From Anaerocolumna sp. AGMB13025 (lineage in GTDB: Bacteria; Bacillota; Clostridia; Lachnospirales; Lachnospiraceae), in assembly GCF_029689925.1 (NCBI RefSeq), contig NZ_CP121445.1:2225001-2289000 (forward strand): a DNA stretch of 64,000 nucleotides, written 5' to 3'. Below are positions 1-12,593 of the stretch, one piece after another. Each line of letters begins with the position of its first letter. Position 1 is the stretch's first letter. The notes beneath the pieces were generated by a model. The model saw nothing but the letters and a program-made list of their open reading frames with translations, did no database searches and was not told the DNA's origin. A program made the translations under genes and the position numbers.

Positions 1-3442
<3,442 letters not shown>

Positions 3443-3451
3443 AGTTATTTT

Positions 3452-3490
3452 GAAAGCTGTCAGAGTTAATATCTGGCAGCTTTCAGATTT
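3452..3490 (+). terminator. Terminator of the collagen-like gene
   Basis: A 12-bp stem (gaaagctgtcag against ctggcagctttc, one G-U type pair) with a 9-nt loop lies 10 bases after the stop codon and is followed by a short T-rich run. Confidence 0.75.
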
Positions 3491-3645
3491 TATAATAAAG
3501 ATGTCAAAACTTAACAGGATTCCAGGCACCAATATCAGCGTGGAATTAGCAACATATATTTATCCTATCCTCAATATACATTACGAAGTTTGTATACACT
3601 CTTTTTTCGGATGCTAAGAGTTAGCTTATAGCTTTAGTGCTCACA

Positions 3646-4332
3646 TTAAAGGGAGCAAGTGTCATATAAATCTGCCAACTTTGTAATGATGTAGGTACTC
3701 TGAATTTCAGAGGATATTACCTGAGCTTTGCTGTTTAATAAACAGGTATCAATGCCTGAGAGAATTCCTCCCTTAATATCTGAATTTATAGTATCACCAA
3801 TAATAAGTGCTTCCTCTTTATTAAAATCTTTAATATGGTTCATCACATAATCAAAAAATTCTTTTGCCGGCTTTTGATAGCCGATGCTCTGGGAAATAAA
3901 GATATCTTCAAAAAAATCAGATAAACCGGATTCCTTCACTCTTTTTATTTGTGTTTTTGTTACACCATTGGTGATAATAAATAATCTATGGGATTTAGAT
4001 AAGGTGCTACATACCTCATAAGCACCTTCCATGAGCTGGAATCCATTGCTTAAAAGCTCTCTGTACTGATTTTCCCATTCCATTCCATCCACAGTCTGTC
4101 CCAGTTTATTCATTGTTTTTGAGAATCTGGAATTAAGGACCTCTTCAAGTATAATACCTCCATTTTCATAATCCTTCCAAAGTTGTTTATTGACAGAATT
4201 ATAGGTCTGAAAAATTTCATCCGTGAAGGTATATCCATGCAGTTGAAAAAGTTTGTTTAAAGAGACAGCTTCATTCGCTGCAAAATCCAATAAAGTATCG
4301 TCCAGATCAAAAAGTAATATTTTATAACTCAT
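3646..4332 (-). CDS. HAD-superfamily hydrolase, YjjG/YfnB type (nucleotide 5'-phosphatase)
   Basis: A 228-residue cytosolic phosphatase. Residues 8-14 carry the HAD motif I (DLDDTLL) with the nucleophile and acid/base Asp; motif II is the TNG near residue 117, motif III the lysine in GYQKPAKEFF, and motif IV the GDTINSDIKGG loop. The large helical cap between motifs I and II and the overall length fit the YjjG family of non-canonical pyrimidine nucleotidases, which dephosphorylate (d)UMP, dTMP and damaged analogues. Its start overlaps the stop of the AraC gene by 4 bases (ATGA) and its ribosome site AGGAGG lies inside that gene, so the two are translationally coupled. The exact substrate is uncertain. 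Confidence 0.85.
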   Translation of the reverse strand: MSYKILLFDLDDTLLDFAANEAVSLNKLFQLHGYTFTDEIFQTYNSVNKQLWKDYENGGIILEEVLNSRFSKTMNKLGQTVDGMEWENQYRELLSNGFQLMEGAYEVCSTLSKSHRLFIITNGVTKTQIKRVKESGLSDFFEDIFISQSIGYQKPAKEFFDYVMNHIKDFNKEEALIIGDTINSDIKGGILSGIDTCLLNSKAQVISSEIQSTYIITKLADLYDTCSL

Positions 4333-5183
4333 GTTTCCTCCTGTCTGCTGTTTAATTCCGGCAGCAGATTTCTGTAATTTGTTGGGGTAGTTCCTTTTAT
4401 TTTTTTAAAGGTTTTAGAAAACAGCAGAGCATCATTGTAGCCGATGCTTCGTGCAATATCTCCGATGGAAAGCTTCTCATTGGGGATTAATTCACAGGCC
4501 TTGCGGATTCTGAATTCAATCAGGTATTCTTGTAAGCTCATATGCAAAGCACTTTTAAAAATTGAATTAAAGTAGCTTCTGTTTAACCCTACATGCCGGG
4601 ATATGGCATCTATGGTTATTTTTCTTGAGTAATTCATTTCAATATATTGCAAAGCCTTAGTGATATAGGCATCTCGTCTGCTGTCCGCAGAATCATAATA
4701 TAGACCTACCGGATTCAGTTCGGTTAATTTATGTAAAAAAAGATATAGATAAGCCAATCTTTTCACTTCTCCACCTCTTTTTATGTTATAGGCATCAACC
4801 ATCTCATAAAAACAGGTATCAATAAAATCATCCTGAGTGTATTCAAATACCGGATGCAGAAGACTAAGACCGGAATCCTTTAAATAGGCTTCGGCTTTGA
4901 GTCCATGAAAACCGATCCAGGAATAGTGCCAGGGGTCAGCGTCATCTGCTTTATAAAAGGTTATTATGTCAGGGCATATTAAGAAACCGTTACCGGCTTT
5001 TAATTCGTATATTGTATTATCAATTTTAAAGATACCTTTTCCGCTGTGAACATAATGAATCAGGAAATGGTCCCGTACTGCCGGACCGTAGCCATGTCCG
5101 TTTTCACACTGTAGTGATCCGCACTGGTACACATAAAGATCTGTATGCTGAAAATGCTGGTAATCAGCGATATGCTTATCCAT
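4329..5183 (-). CDS. AraC-family transcriptional regulator with N-terminal cupin
   Basis: A 284-residue regulator. Residues about 20-150 form an AraC-type cupin sugar-sensing domain (IHYVHSGKGIF, LKAGNGFLICP); residues about 185-280 hold two helix-turn-helix units (ITIDAISRHVGLNRSYF and LSIGDIARSIGYNDALLFSKTFKK) and the family signature ending in GTTPTNYR. It is the first gene of a two-gene unit with the HAD hydrolase and is divergent from the GH36-GH95 pair across a 580-bp intergenic region. That layout suggests it senses a galactoside or related sugar and controls the glycosidases; this role is inference. A GGGGGA-type ribosome site lies about 11 bases before the ATG. Confidence 0.9.
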   Translation of the reverse strand: MDKHIADYQHFQHTDLYVYQCGSLQCENGHGYGPAVRDHFLIHYVHSGKGIFKIDNTIYELKAGNGFLICPDIITFYKADDADPWHYSWIGFHGLKAEAYLKDSGLSLLHPVFEYTQDDFIDTCFYEMVDAYNIKRGGEVKRLAYLYLFLHKLTELNPVGLYYDSADSRRDAYITKALQYIEMNYSRKITIDAISRHVGLNRSYFNSIFKSALHMSLQEYLIEFRIRKACELIPNEKLSIGDIARSIGYNDALLFSKTFKKIKGTTPTNYRNLLPELNSRQEET

Positions 5184-5762
5184 CTATTAAGATCCCCCTG
5201 CGATATTTTATGATAGTTTCTATTATATCCTATAATCAGGTGAAAAAGCAAAATGATTCTTATAGATTCAGAAAAAACAATGGTATAGAATCTAGCAATA
5301 TTCCATATAAACCTAGCAATACTCCATTTACTATCAGTTAAAGAATGAATATACTTACAAAGTAGTTACTTGTTTTGAATAAACCGGATTTATCAGGTTT
5401 AGATACGAATTACATTACTAAAACGGTATTCTGAATAGTAACAGTAAAAATAGTATTTAGCCATATAAAAAGAGACATGATATATTTGAACTGGTAATAA
5501 AGCAGAACCATAATAAAGCAGAACCATAATAAAGCAGAACCATAATAAAGCAGAACCATAATAAAGCAGAACCTAATAAAGCAGAACCTAATAAAACAGA
5601 ATCATAATAACTCAGAACGATAATAACGCATGAACCATAATAACTCAGAACTGTAATATCTGGACAATTCGTGGGCAAATCTAGGAAGATATATTAATTT
5701 GACACACGAATCAAATTTACAAATAATAAGAAGCAGCGAAACGGCTGCATTGGAGGAATCAC
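5184..5762. promoter_or_regulatory. Divergent control region between araC-like gene and GH36 gene
   Basis: This 579-bp gap holds no credible gene. It should contain both divergent promoters and the AraC operator. Its right half is taken up by the 16-bp tandem repeat described separately. The GH36 ribosome site (TTGGAGGA) ends 7 bases before its ATG. Confidence 0.5.
5495..5655. repeat. Tandem 15-16 bp A-rich repeat upstream of GH36 gene
   Basis: About nine copies of a unit close to cataataaagcagaac stand head to tail; the first five are nearly perfect at 16 or 15 bp and the last four are decayed (cataataactcagaac). The minus strand reads through without stops only because of the repeat composition. 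Confidence 0.9.
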
Positions 5763-7856
5763 ATGATTACACAGAACAAAGGCTTATTTCATCTTTCCAC
5801 GAAACATTCATCCTATGTCTTTTATAGCAATGACTGGCTCCAGAATCTATACTGGGGCAGCAAAATCCATGGAGAAGATCTTACCTATCTGATTAAAAAA
5901 CGGGAACACAGCAGTTTTGACCAGAATCTCAATCTGGAAAGGGATGAATATAGTTTCTGGACCGGAGCTTCCTATTTGGAAAGCTGTTTAAAAGTGAATT
6001 ATCCTGAGATAAGAAAGCTGGATATGACGTTTCTTGAATTTAAGATAATGCAGGTTAATAAAGACTTAGAGCGCCTGACCTTCTGTTACAAGAATAGCTT
6101 TTCAGACCTTTATGCCACCCTGACTTATGATGTTTACGAGGAATATGATATCATAGCCCGGTATGTGGAGGTTCTTAATGAAGGGGAGGAAGTAATAATA
6201 GAGAACTTTAAATCTGCCTCGGTCAGCATACCAAAGCTTTCGGATTACCGTGTAAAATACTTAACGGGTAAGTGGGCAGGAGAGTCCCAGATGAATGATC
6301 TGCATCTGACTACCGGTTCCTTTACCATGCAGTCCCGCAGCGGTAATACCGGACCCCACTTTAACCCTGCTTTTGCCCTGGATAACGGAACTGCAGAGGA
6401 AAAGACCGGTGAGGTCTGGTTTGGTTTGTTAGGTTACAGCGGCAATTGGCAGATAACGTTTGAGAAAACAATTTATAACAATGTTAAAATTACCGGGGGA
6501 ATCAGTAATTTCGATTTTACATATACCTTAAGCAAAGGGGAATCTCTTAAGACGCCTGTTATGTATTTTGGGTTTTCAAGGGAAGGATATGGTGGAATGA
6601 GCCGAACACTCCATACTTTTGAAGCAGAGCAGATTATTAGGAAAAGAGAGTATGGCAGAGTGTTATATAATTCCTGGGAGGCTACCGGCTTTCAGGTACA
6701 GGCAGATAGTCAGAAAGCTCTGGCAGACAGAGCAGCCGCAATGGGTGTAGAACTATTTGTAATAGATGACGGCTGGTTTGGCAGCAGGAATAATGACAAG
6801 GCAGGACTTGGGGATTGGTATGTGAACCAAGAAAAATTCCCCAAGGGCTTATCTGATTTCATCCGCTATGTGAAATCTCTTGGAATGGATTTTGGCATCT
6901 GGGTGGAGCCAGAGGCTGTAAATCCAGACAGCGATTTATACCGGGCACATCCGGACTGGATTTACAGGTTTAAGGGGCAGGAGCCTTATCAGGGAAGAAA
7001 TCAATATACATTAAATATCAGTAAACGTGAAGTAAAAGAGTTTATCCTGGATTTTATGACTAAGCTTCTGTCAGAAAACAAGGATATTACCTTTATCAAG
7101 TGGGATATGAATAAATCCTTGACAGATGTGAGCCAGGGTAAGACTTCAGAGGATAAGGAACTTTGGTATAAGCATGCAAAAGCGTTATATGAAATATGGG
7201 AAACCTTAAGAGAACGATTTCCGCAGGTAGAATTCGAAGCCTGTGCCGGAGGCGGTTCCAGGGTGGATCTTGGCATACTTAAGTACGCAGATCAGTGCTG
7301 GCCCAGTGATAATACAGATGCCTACGAACGGCTTTTCATCCAGGAGGGCTTCTCTTACTTTTATGCACCTAGTATTATGACCTGCTGGGTTACGGATGCA
7401 TCCTCCAATAACCTAAGAAAGTATGAACGTCCTTACAGCTATCGTTTCCATTCTTCCATGATGGGAGTATTGGGGATTGGCGCCGACATCAGTAAATTTA
7501 GTGAGGATACCGCTGATGAATTCAGGGAGCATATAAAAACTTATAAAGAAATTCGCAAAACTATCCAATTTGGGAAGCAATACAGACTTTCCTCTGTTCG
7601 TGAGAGTTCCCTTCATGCAGTGGAATATATCAGCAGGGATGAAAAGGAGATCCTTGTATTTGCCTTTCATCAGGGCAGCCAGTTTGGTAAAGCCGAACCA
7701 AATCTTTATTTAAACGGACTAAAAGAAGATGGTTTATACAACATCGAAGGCATGGAGGAGAACATCCACGGAAGCACGTTAATGAAGGTTGGATTGGAAA
7801 CTGGGCTGTGGGGGGACTTTGACAGCAGGCTTATTAGAATAACAAAAATTAATTAG
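5763..7856 (+). CDS. Alpha-galactosidase, glycoside hydrolase family 36
   Basis: A 697-residue cytoplasmic enzyme without signal peptide that releases terminal alpha-galactose from raffinose-family sugars or galactomannan fragments. The N-terminal beta-sandwich (residues 1-300) is followed by the TIM barrel: the nucleophile is Asp448 in IKWDMN and the acid/base Asp516 in WPSDNTDA; DDGWFG, WVEPEAVNPDS and CAGGGSR are further family blocks. Length is close to the usual 700-740. It is followed after 118 bp by the GH95 gene in the same direction, and both lie opposite the AraC regulator, so a sugar-inducible utilisation unit is likely. No transporter is present nearby, so uptake must be encoded elsewhere. 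Confidence 0.93.
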   Translation: MITQNKGLFHLSTKHSSYVFYSNDWLQNLYWGSKIHGEDLTYLIKKREHSSFDQNLNLERDEYSFWTGASYLESCLKVNYPEIRKLDMTFLEFKIMQVNKDLERLTFCYKNSFSDLYATLTYDVYEEYDIIARYVEVLNEGEEVIIENFKSASVSIPKLSDYRVKYLTGKWAGESQMNDLHLTTGSFTMQSRSGNTGPHFNPAFALDNGTAEEKTGEVWFGLLGYSGNWQITFEKTIYNNVKITGGISNFDFTYTLSKGESLKTPVMYFGFSREGYGGMSRTLHTFEAEQIIRKREYGRVLYNSWEATGFQVQADSQKALADRAAAMGVELFVIDDGWFGSRNNDKAGLGDWYVNQEKFPKGLSDFIRYVKSLGMDFGIWVEPEAVNPDSDLYRAHPDWIYRFKGQEPYQGRNQYTLNISKREVKEFILDFMTKLLSENKDITFIKWDMNKSLTDVSQGKTSEDKELWYKHAKALYEIWETLRERFPQVEFEACAGGGSRVDLGILKYADQCWPSDNTDAYERLFIQEGFSYFYAPSIMTCWVTDASSNNLRKYERPYSYRFHSSMMGVLGIGADISKFSEDTADEFREHIKTYKEIRKTIQFGKQYRLSSVRESSLHAVEYISRDEKEILVFAFHQGSQFGKAEPNLYLNGLKEDGLYNIEGMEENIHGSTLMKVGLETGLWGDFDSRLIRITKIN

Positions 7857-7928
7857 CTATTGCAGGTACTATATGAAAGAACTGTTAACAAACCATATAT
7901 AAACCACTATTCTTTTAAGAAAGGGAAA

Positions 7929-7962
7929 CTATAATGCAATCCCTCAAAAAGCTGCATTATAG
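7929..7962. promoter_or_regulatory. Perfect 10-bp inverted repeat just upstream of GH95 gene
   Basis: The arms ctataatgca and tgcattatag are exact reverse complements with a 14-bp spacer. The right arm ends one base before the AGGAAG ribosome site (7963-7968). There is no T-run, so it is not a simple terminator; it could be an operator, an RNA hairpin that shields the ribosome site, or an mRNA processing site. Confidence 0.6.
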
Positions 7963-7974
7963 AGGAAGCATGAA

Positions 7975-10188
7975 ATGGATAAGGAAAAGTTAAAAGAACA
8001 AAGAAAATTAATAATAGACCGTCTGCCCAAACATTTTAACGAAGGGCTGTTCTGGGGGAATGGCAGTATTGGCGGATTTTTATATGTGGTACATAATTCC
8101 CTGCGTTTTTCAGTTGATAGTATCCTGCTTTGGGAGAACAGGGATACGACACTTGATATGCCTGCCGCCAAATTTCAGGATTTTATAAAGGAACCTGAAA
8201 AGTTCCATAATGGTACTTTTACCAAGGAAACAGAATTAGCAGTGACTAAAATCTGGCGTACCCATCTTCCGGGATTAAGTCTTAACATTGCACTGGAAGA
8301 TGAGATTGTTGATTTTTATGGTGAAATAGATTTTGACTCAGCAGCTTCTGATATTAAGGTCACCCTTAAAAATGGCAGGCAGGTTACCTGCTTCGTATAT
8401 GTTGATTCTAATGTCAATCTATTAAAAGTGGAATTGGATACAACTGACGCAGTGGTTGTAATACAGGGTTGGGATACATCGAATAAGGAACTATCTTGTC
8501 TAGCAGACTGGAATTATCAAAAATACGAGGAAATAAAGAACAAAGATATCTTACATGTATTACAGCCCTTTTCAGAAGACGGACTGGCAGTTATCAGTCT
8601 GTTAAAGAAAGCAGACCAAATTTATCTGGCATTTCAGGGAGATAATTTAAAGGAAAGAAACAGCAGGGAAAACAGAGAAGAACTAATCCTTAAAAATGAA
8701 GAACTTCTAAGAGTTTACTCGGAAGGAGAAAAAGAATTTAAGGAAGCCCATAATGCTTCCTGGCAGGAGTTTTGGAAGCGGTCTGCTGTTACGGTACCAA
8801 ATGACAGGCTCCAGCACGCCTATAATCTGGAAATGTATAAAATCTTTGCAAATGAAAGAAGGAATTCCCGTCCCGTTACCCTCCAGGGAATCTGGAATAA
8901 TGATGCCAGAATGCCGGCCTGGTACGGGGATTGGCATAATGATTTAAATGTCCAGTCCTGTTACTGGGCACCGTTTAAAACCAATCATATTGAACTGGCA
9001 GAACCTTATATTGATTATTATACCAAGGCAATGCCGCGGCTTACGGAAAGAGCTTATAAATTATTTGGAATCAAAGATGCCATTCACTGCCCGGTAATGA
9101 TGGGACCGGACGGATATGGAGTCGGAGGAGAGTGGTGCTTCTGGAATGTCCTCCTTGGACCGGAACTTTTTGTGGCCACGGACTTTTGCTGGTATTATGA
9201 GTATTCCAGAGATTTGGATAAACTTAAGAGCAGTATATATCCATTTATTGATCGGGTAATCAACCTTTATCAGGGGATTGCTTATGAAGGCAGTGACGGG
9301 TATCTGCACGTTCCTTTTACAAATTCTCCGGAAGTCTTTAAAGACAGCGGCATGTTGATAAGAGATGATGCAACCGTGGTTATAGCAGCCCTCCATTATC
9401 TCCTTGAGAATATGGAGCGTTATGCAGTACTTTTGGATAAGGATTTCCTGAAATACAGCGATTTTAATAAAAAACTAACGCCTGTAATTGAGACGGATAA
9501 AGGGTATCCTTTATTTCCCGGAGAAGAATTATTTGAATCCCACCGCCACTTCTGTCACATGTATCCAATATTTCCTCTGGGAACGGATATTCATAGTGAA
9601 ACTGCGGTTAAAACCCTGAATGCAGTCATTGACAAAGGATTTACAGAATATGCGGCCTGGTCTTTTCCATATCTGTCTATATTCGCTTCCCGCTGCGGGA
9701 GGGGAAACATGGCCCGGACTATGTTAGAACTCTACTGTATGGCCTTTCGTTCCTCCAATACCTTTGTTGTCAACGGTGATCCAAATCAAAATGGTCTCTT
9801 AAAGATTTCAGATACCAATGCAGGTGAAGCTTCGGATGCCTTTACCGTTGAGGCCGGTTTTATTGTTCCGGCAGCTCTTAGTGAAATGTTTGTCCACCGT
9901 TCAAAAGATACGGTTTATATTTCTTATGGCATACCTGATGAATGGAAGGAATGTTCCTGTGAAAACATGACTGTGGAAGGCGGGCATCTGGTTTCTGTTG
10001 CCATTGAGAGGTACTGCGTTAAGAAAGTAACGGTTTATGCTAATGCAGATGAAACCATCCGATTTTCATTTGCAAAGGTAGATGGAAAATTAATCTTGAA
10101 TGGAGAAGAGATTTTATATGGAGAAGCTAATAAATTCTGTACAGTTTCTTTGATTAAGGGAGAAACCTATGTATTTGAAATTTTTTAG
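7975..10188 (+). CDS. Glycoside hydrolase family 95-like (alpha-L-fucosidase/galactosidase type)
   Basis: A 737-residue enzyme without signal peptide. Family blocks seen are the N-terminal beta domain start (GLFWGNGSIGGFL), LQGIWN near residue 305, GDWHNDLNVQSCYW (317-331), NSPEVF with the putative acid Glu453, and HRHFCHMYPIFPLG. In characterised GH95 enzymes the base is activated by two Asn in an NxN motif; here the first is Asp323 and only Asn325 is kept, so specificity may differ. A C-terminal beta domain (GIPDEW) ends the protein. It is co-directional with the GH36 gene, hinting that both act on galactose/fucose-decorated plant or host glycans. Start chosen at the ATG 6 bases after AGGAAG. 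Confidence 0.75.
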   Translation: MDKEKLKEQRKLIIDRLPKHFNEGLFWGNGSIGGFLYVVHNSLRFSVDSILLWENRDTTLDMPAAKFQDFIKEPEKFHNGTFTKETELAVTKIWRTHLPGLSLNIALEDEIVDFYGEIDFDSAASDIKVTLKNGRQVTCFVYVDSNVNLLKVELDTTDAVVVIQGWDTSNKELSCLADWNYQKYEEIKNKDILHVLQPFSEDGLAVISLLKKADQIYLAFQGDNLKERNSRENREELILKNEELLRVYSEGEKEFKEAHNASWQEFWKRSAVTVPNDRLQHAYNLEMYKIFANERRNSRPVTLQGIWNNDARMPAWYGDWHNDLNVQSCYWAPFKTNHIELAEPYIDYYTKAMPRLTERAYKLFGIKDAIHCPVMMGPDGYGVGGEWCFWNVLLGPELFVATDFCWYYEYSRDLDKLKSSIYPFIDRVINLYQGIAYEGSDGYLHVPFTNSPEVFKDSGMLIRDDATVVIAALHYLLENMERYAVLLDKDFLKYSDFNKKLTPVIETDKGYPLFPGEELFESHRHFCHMYPIFPLGTDIHSETAVKTLNAVIDKGFTEYAAWSFPYLSIFASRCGRGNMARTMLELYCMAFRSSNTFVVNGDPNQNGLLKISDTNAGEASDAFTVEAGFIVPAALSEMFVHRSKDTVYISYGIPDEWKECSCENMTVEGGHLVSVAIERYCVKKVTVYANADETIRFSFAKVDGKLILNGEEILYGEANKFCTVSLIKGETYVFEIF

Positions 10189-10302
10189 TCAGCTATTAAA
10201 GGTAGTTTGGTAAAATAGAACAAGAGATGTAAATCTATCAAGTTTTAAAATATACCAATCAATCATATGATAAAGTAATAAGTTTGTTTCAGAGTGTATT
10301 GA

Positions 10303-11715
10303 ATGAGGGGAATAAATAAACGAAATAAGGTAAGAATCAAAGAATTTATTATAAGACATATCACCGAACGGGTTTTGATAGCAGCAGGTATTCTTATACT
10401 GCTATATTTACTGGCTGCACTTTATTTTACCAGTCATTTTTTTTACGGAACAGTTTTAAACGGTGTACCGGTTTCTTTAAAATCCCATAAGGATGTGGAT
10501 AAGATTATGGAAAATCATGTACAGACTTATAAACTCCTTCTGACAGAAAGAAATGGTGAAAGTGAAGTATTAACCGGGCAGGATATTACTTTATCTCAGA
10601 ATGAAAGAAATAATATTCCGCGTGTTTACAAAAATCAGAAATCTTATAAATGGATAACAGCTTTTTTTATACCCCAGAAATTTTATGTGGACAATTTATT
10701 CTTATACGATAAGGTTAAGCTTGCTGATAAAATTAAAGCATTAAACTGCTTAAATAATAAGACAATAGAACCCCAAAATGCAAGCTTTCGGTATAAAGAC
10801 GGTACCTATGAAGCAGTGGCGGAAGTATATGGAAATAAGATAAGAAAAGATACATTAACAAAAGTCATCACCGCAGGCATTAAAAAAGGAGCAGAAATAT
10901 TAAACCTGGAGGATAATCATTGTTATGAAAACCCGGTATACACACTGAATTCCGCTAAAACACGAAATACCCTTGAAGCATTGAATGAATTCGTTAAAAC
11001 CTCTATTACCTATAAGTTTGGTACGAAAAGGGAAAGACTTGACGGAAGTATTCTTAATAACTGGCTTATTGTTGATGATAATCTGGATGTGGTAATCAAC
11101 AGAGCTGAGATTATGAAATATGTAAAGGCTTTAAGCAAAAAGTATGATACCGTTGGAATAAACCGGAGCTTTCAATCCTCTGTAGGAAAGGTGATAGAAG
11201 TAAAAGGCGGAATTTATGGCTGGAAGCTTGACAAAGAAGAGGAAACAGAGGCAATCTATCATCATATCCTGCAAGGTGCGACAGTGATGAAGGAACCTGC
11301 CTATGCACAAAAAGCCGTTTCCAGAGAAGGCAATGAAATTGGAGATACCTATGTTGAAATTAATATAACAAGACAGCATGTATGGTTTTATAAGGACGGG
11401 AAGCTGCTGATCCATGGACCTGTAGTTACTGGGAATCCCAACCGGGGAAATCCTACGGTAGTCGGAGCTTATATGCTTAATTATAAGCAGAACAGCGCCA
11501 CGTTAGCCGGATTGAATTATAAGGTTGTAGTGAAATACTGGATGCCGTTTTATGGTAATATCGGACTGCATGATGCCAGCTGGAGACATACCTTTGGGGG
11601 AGAGATTTATAAAAACAGGGGAACCCACGGCTGTGTAAATGCGCCGCTATATTTGGCTAAGAAGATTTATGAAAATCTGGAAGATGGAACTCCTTTTATC
11701 AGTTATGAAGAATAG
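10303..11715 (+). CDS. Membrane-anchored L,D-transpeptidase with YkuD domain
   Basis: A 470-residue envelope enzyme. Residues 21-42 form one membrane anchor after a basic cytosolic tail. Residues about 50-330 match the peptidoglycan-binding (PG_binding_4-like) region found before YkuD domains in Gram-positives. The catalytic YkuD domain (about 345-468) has the active-site GTHGCVNAP with His442 and Cys444 and the upstream IGLHDA block. It forms 3-3 crosslinks in peptidoglycan by acting on tetrapeptide donors. No strong ribosome site precedes the ATG. A terminator begins inside its last codons, so it is a single-gene unit. Confidence 0.92.
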   Translation: MRGINKRNKVRIKEFIIRHITERVLIAAGILILLYLLAALYFTSHFFYGTVLNGVPVSLKSHKDVDKIMENHVQTYKLLLTERNGESEVLTGQDITLSQNERNNIPRVYKNQKSYKWITAFFIPQKFYVDNLFLYDKVKLADKIKALNCLNNKTIEPQNASFRYKDGTYEAVAEVYGNKIRKDTLTKVITAGIKKGAEILNLEDNHCYENPVYTLNSAKTRNTLEALNEFVKTSITYKFGTKRERLDGSILNNWLIVDDNLDVVINRAEIMKYVKALSKKYDTVGINRSFQSSVGKVIEVKGGIYGWKLDKEEETEAIYHHILQGATVMKEPAYAQKAVSREGNEIGDTYVEINITRQHVWFYKDGKLLIHGPVVTGNPNRGNPTVVGAYMLNYKQNSATLAGLNYKVVVKYWMPFYGNIGLHDASWRHTFGGEIYKNRGTHGCVNAPLYLAKKIYENLEDGTPFISYEE

Positions 11716-11741
11716 AGAGAAATAACACTCTCTATTTTTTT
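11712..11741 (+). terminator. Intrinsic terminator of L,D-transpeptidase gene
   Basis: A perfect 8-bp stem (atagagag/ctctctat) with an 8-nt loop runs straight into seven T residues; the stop codon lies in the left arm. Confidence 0.9.
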
Positions 11742-11874
11742 GTGTTTTTTCTATCTTTACTTTTCACAAAAAGGATACAATTTCTGTTATAATGATAGTA
11801 AAGGCTGTAAGAAGTAAAATTCATTCGTATACTTCATTACTGTTTAAACATAGATTACTGAGGAGACAGAAGTT

Positions 11875-12489
11875 ATGCATATTATTGATATGGCGGATAA
11901 GAACATCAATACTCAAAATAAAAATAGTCAAAATAGTCAAAATAGTCAAAAGAGTCAAAATACTAAAAATAGTCTAAATACTCAAAAAACGGAAACGGTT
12001 AAAATTAATGATACTGAAACAACTGTAGATTTAACTTACAGTGAAGATATAGATAGTTCTAAGACTCCAGAGAGAAAAAGTATTATTTTTTTACTGACAG
12101 TAAAAGCCTTCGTGGCATATTTGGATGACCATTGTACCTTACGACAGGGACTTGAAAAAATGCGTCATCACGGTTATACTGCCATGCCGGTAGTTTCTCA
12201 GGACGGCACTTATATCGGAACGGTAAGTGAAGGTGATTTTTTATGGCATATGCTGGACAGCGGTGCATTTGCAATGAAGTCCCAGGAGGAATATTCGATT
12301 AGAGACATATTGAGAAAAGGCTGGAATCCAGCAGTGAAGATAGAAACCACGATGGAAGAATTGCTGCTTCGGGTTATGGAACAGAATTTTGTTCCGGTTG
12401 TTGATGATCGGGAGAAGTTTGTGGGAATTATAACACGAAGAGATATTATTAAGTATTATTATGACCTGATTAATATCAGAGAACGCTGA
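11875..12489 (+). CDS. CBS-domain pair protein with Asn/Gln-rich N-terminus
   Basis: A 204-residue cytosolic protein. Residues 12-35 are a low-complexity Asn-Ser-Gln tract encoded by a 9-bp tandem repeat, followed by an acidic linker; residues about 78-200 form two CBS motifs (MRHHGYTAMPVVSQDGTYIGTVSEGDFL and FVPVVDDREKFVGIITRRDII). CBS pairs bind adenine nucleotides and act as energy or ligand sensors. It stands alone, with GAGGAG about 11 bases before the ATG. The N-terminal tract is unlike typical stand-alone CBS proteins (about 140-150 residues) and looks like a repeat expansion. Its partner is unknown. Confidence 0.85.
   Translation: MHIIDMADKNINTQNKNSQNSQNSQKSQNTKNSLNTQKTETVKINDTETTVDLTYSEDIDSSKTPERKSIIFLLTVKAFVAYLDDHCTLRQGLEKMRHHGYTAMPVVSQDGTYIGTVSEGDFLWHMLDSGAFAMKSQEEYSIRDILRKGWNPAVKIETTMEELLLRVMEQNFVPVVDDREKFVGIITRRDIIKYYYDLINIRER
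11910..11985 (+). repeat. 9-bp coding tandem repeat (Asn-Ser-Gln) in CBS gene
   Basis: About eight copies of aatagtcaa and close variants (aagagtcaa, aatactaaa, aatactcaa) in the reading frame of the CBS protein. Being a multiple of three, copy-number change would alter length without frameshift. Confidence 0.9.
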
Positions 12490-12593
12490 GCTGCAAAATA
12501 CTTTGATTTTATAGCAAGATAAAAATGTCTAAGGATATTAATTTATATTTCCCTACATACAATGATAATAATATATAAGTTGTATGAGGTCTT

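Noticed and set aside
5457..5678. Minus-strand frame with repeated Ala-Leu-Leu-Trp-Phe
   Set aside because: Simply the 16-bp tandem repeat read on the other strand; no ribosome site.
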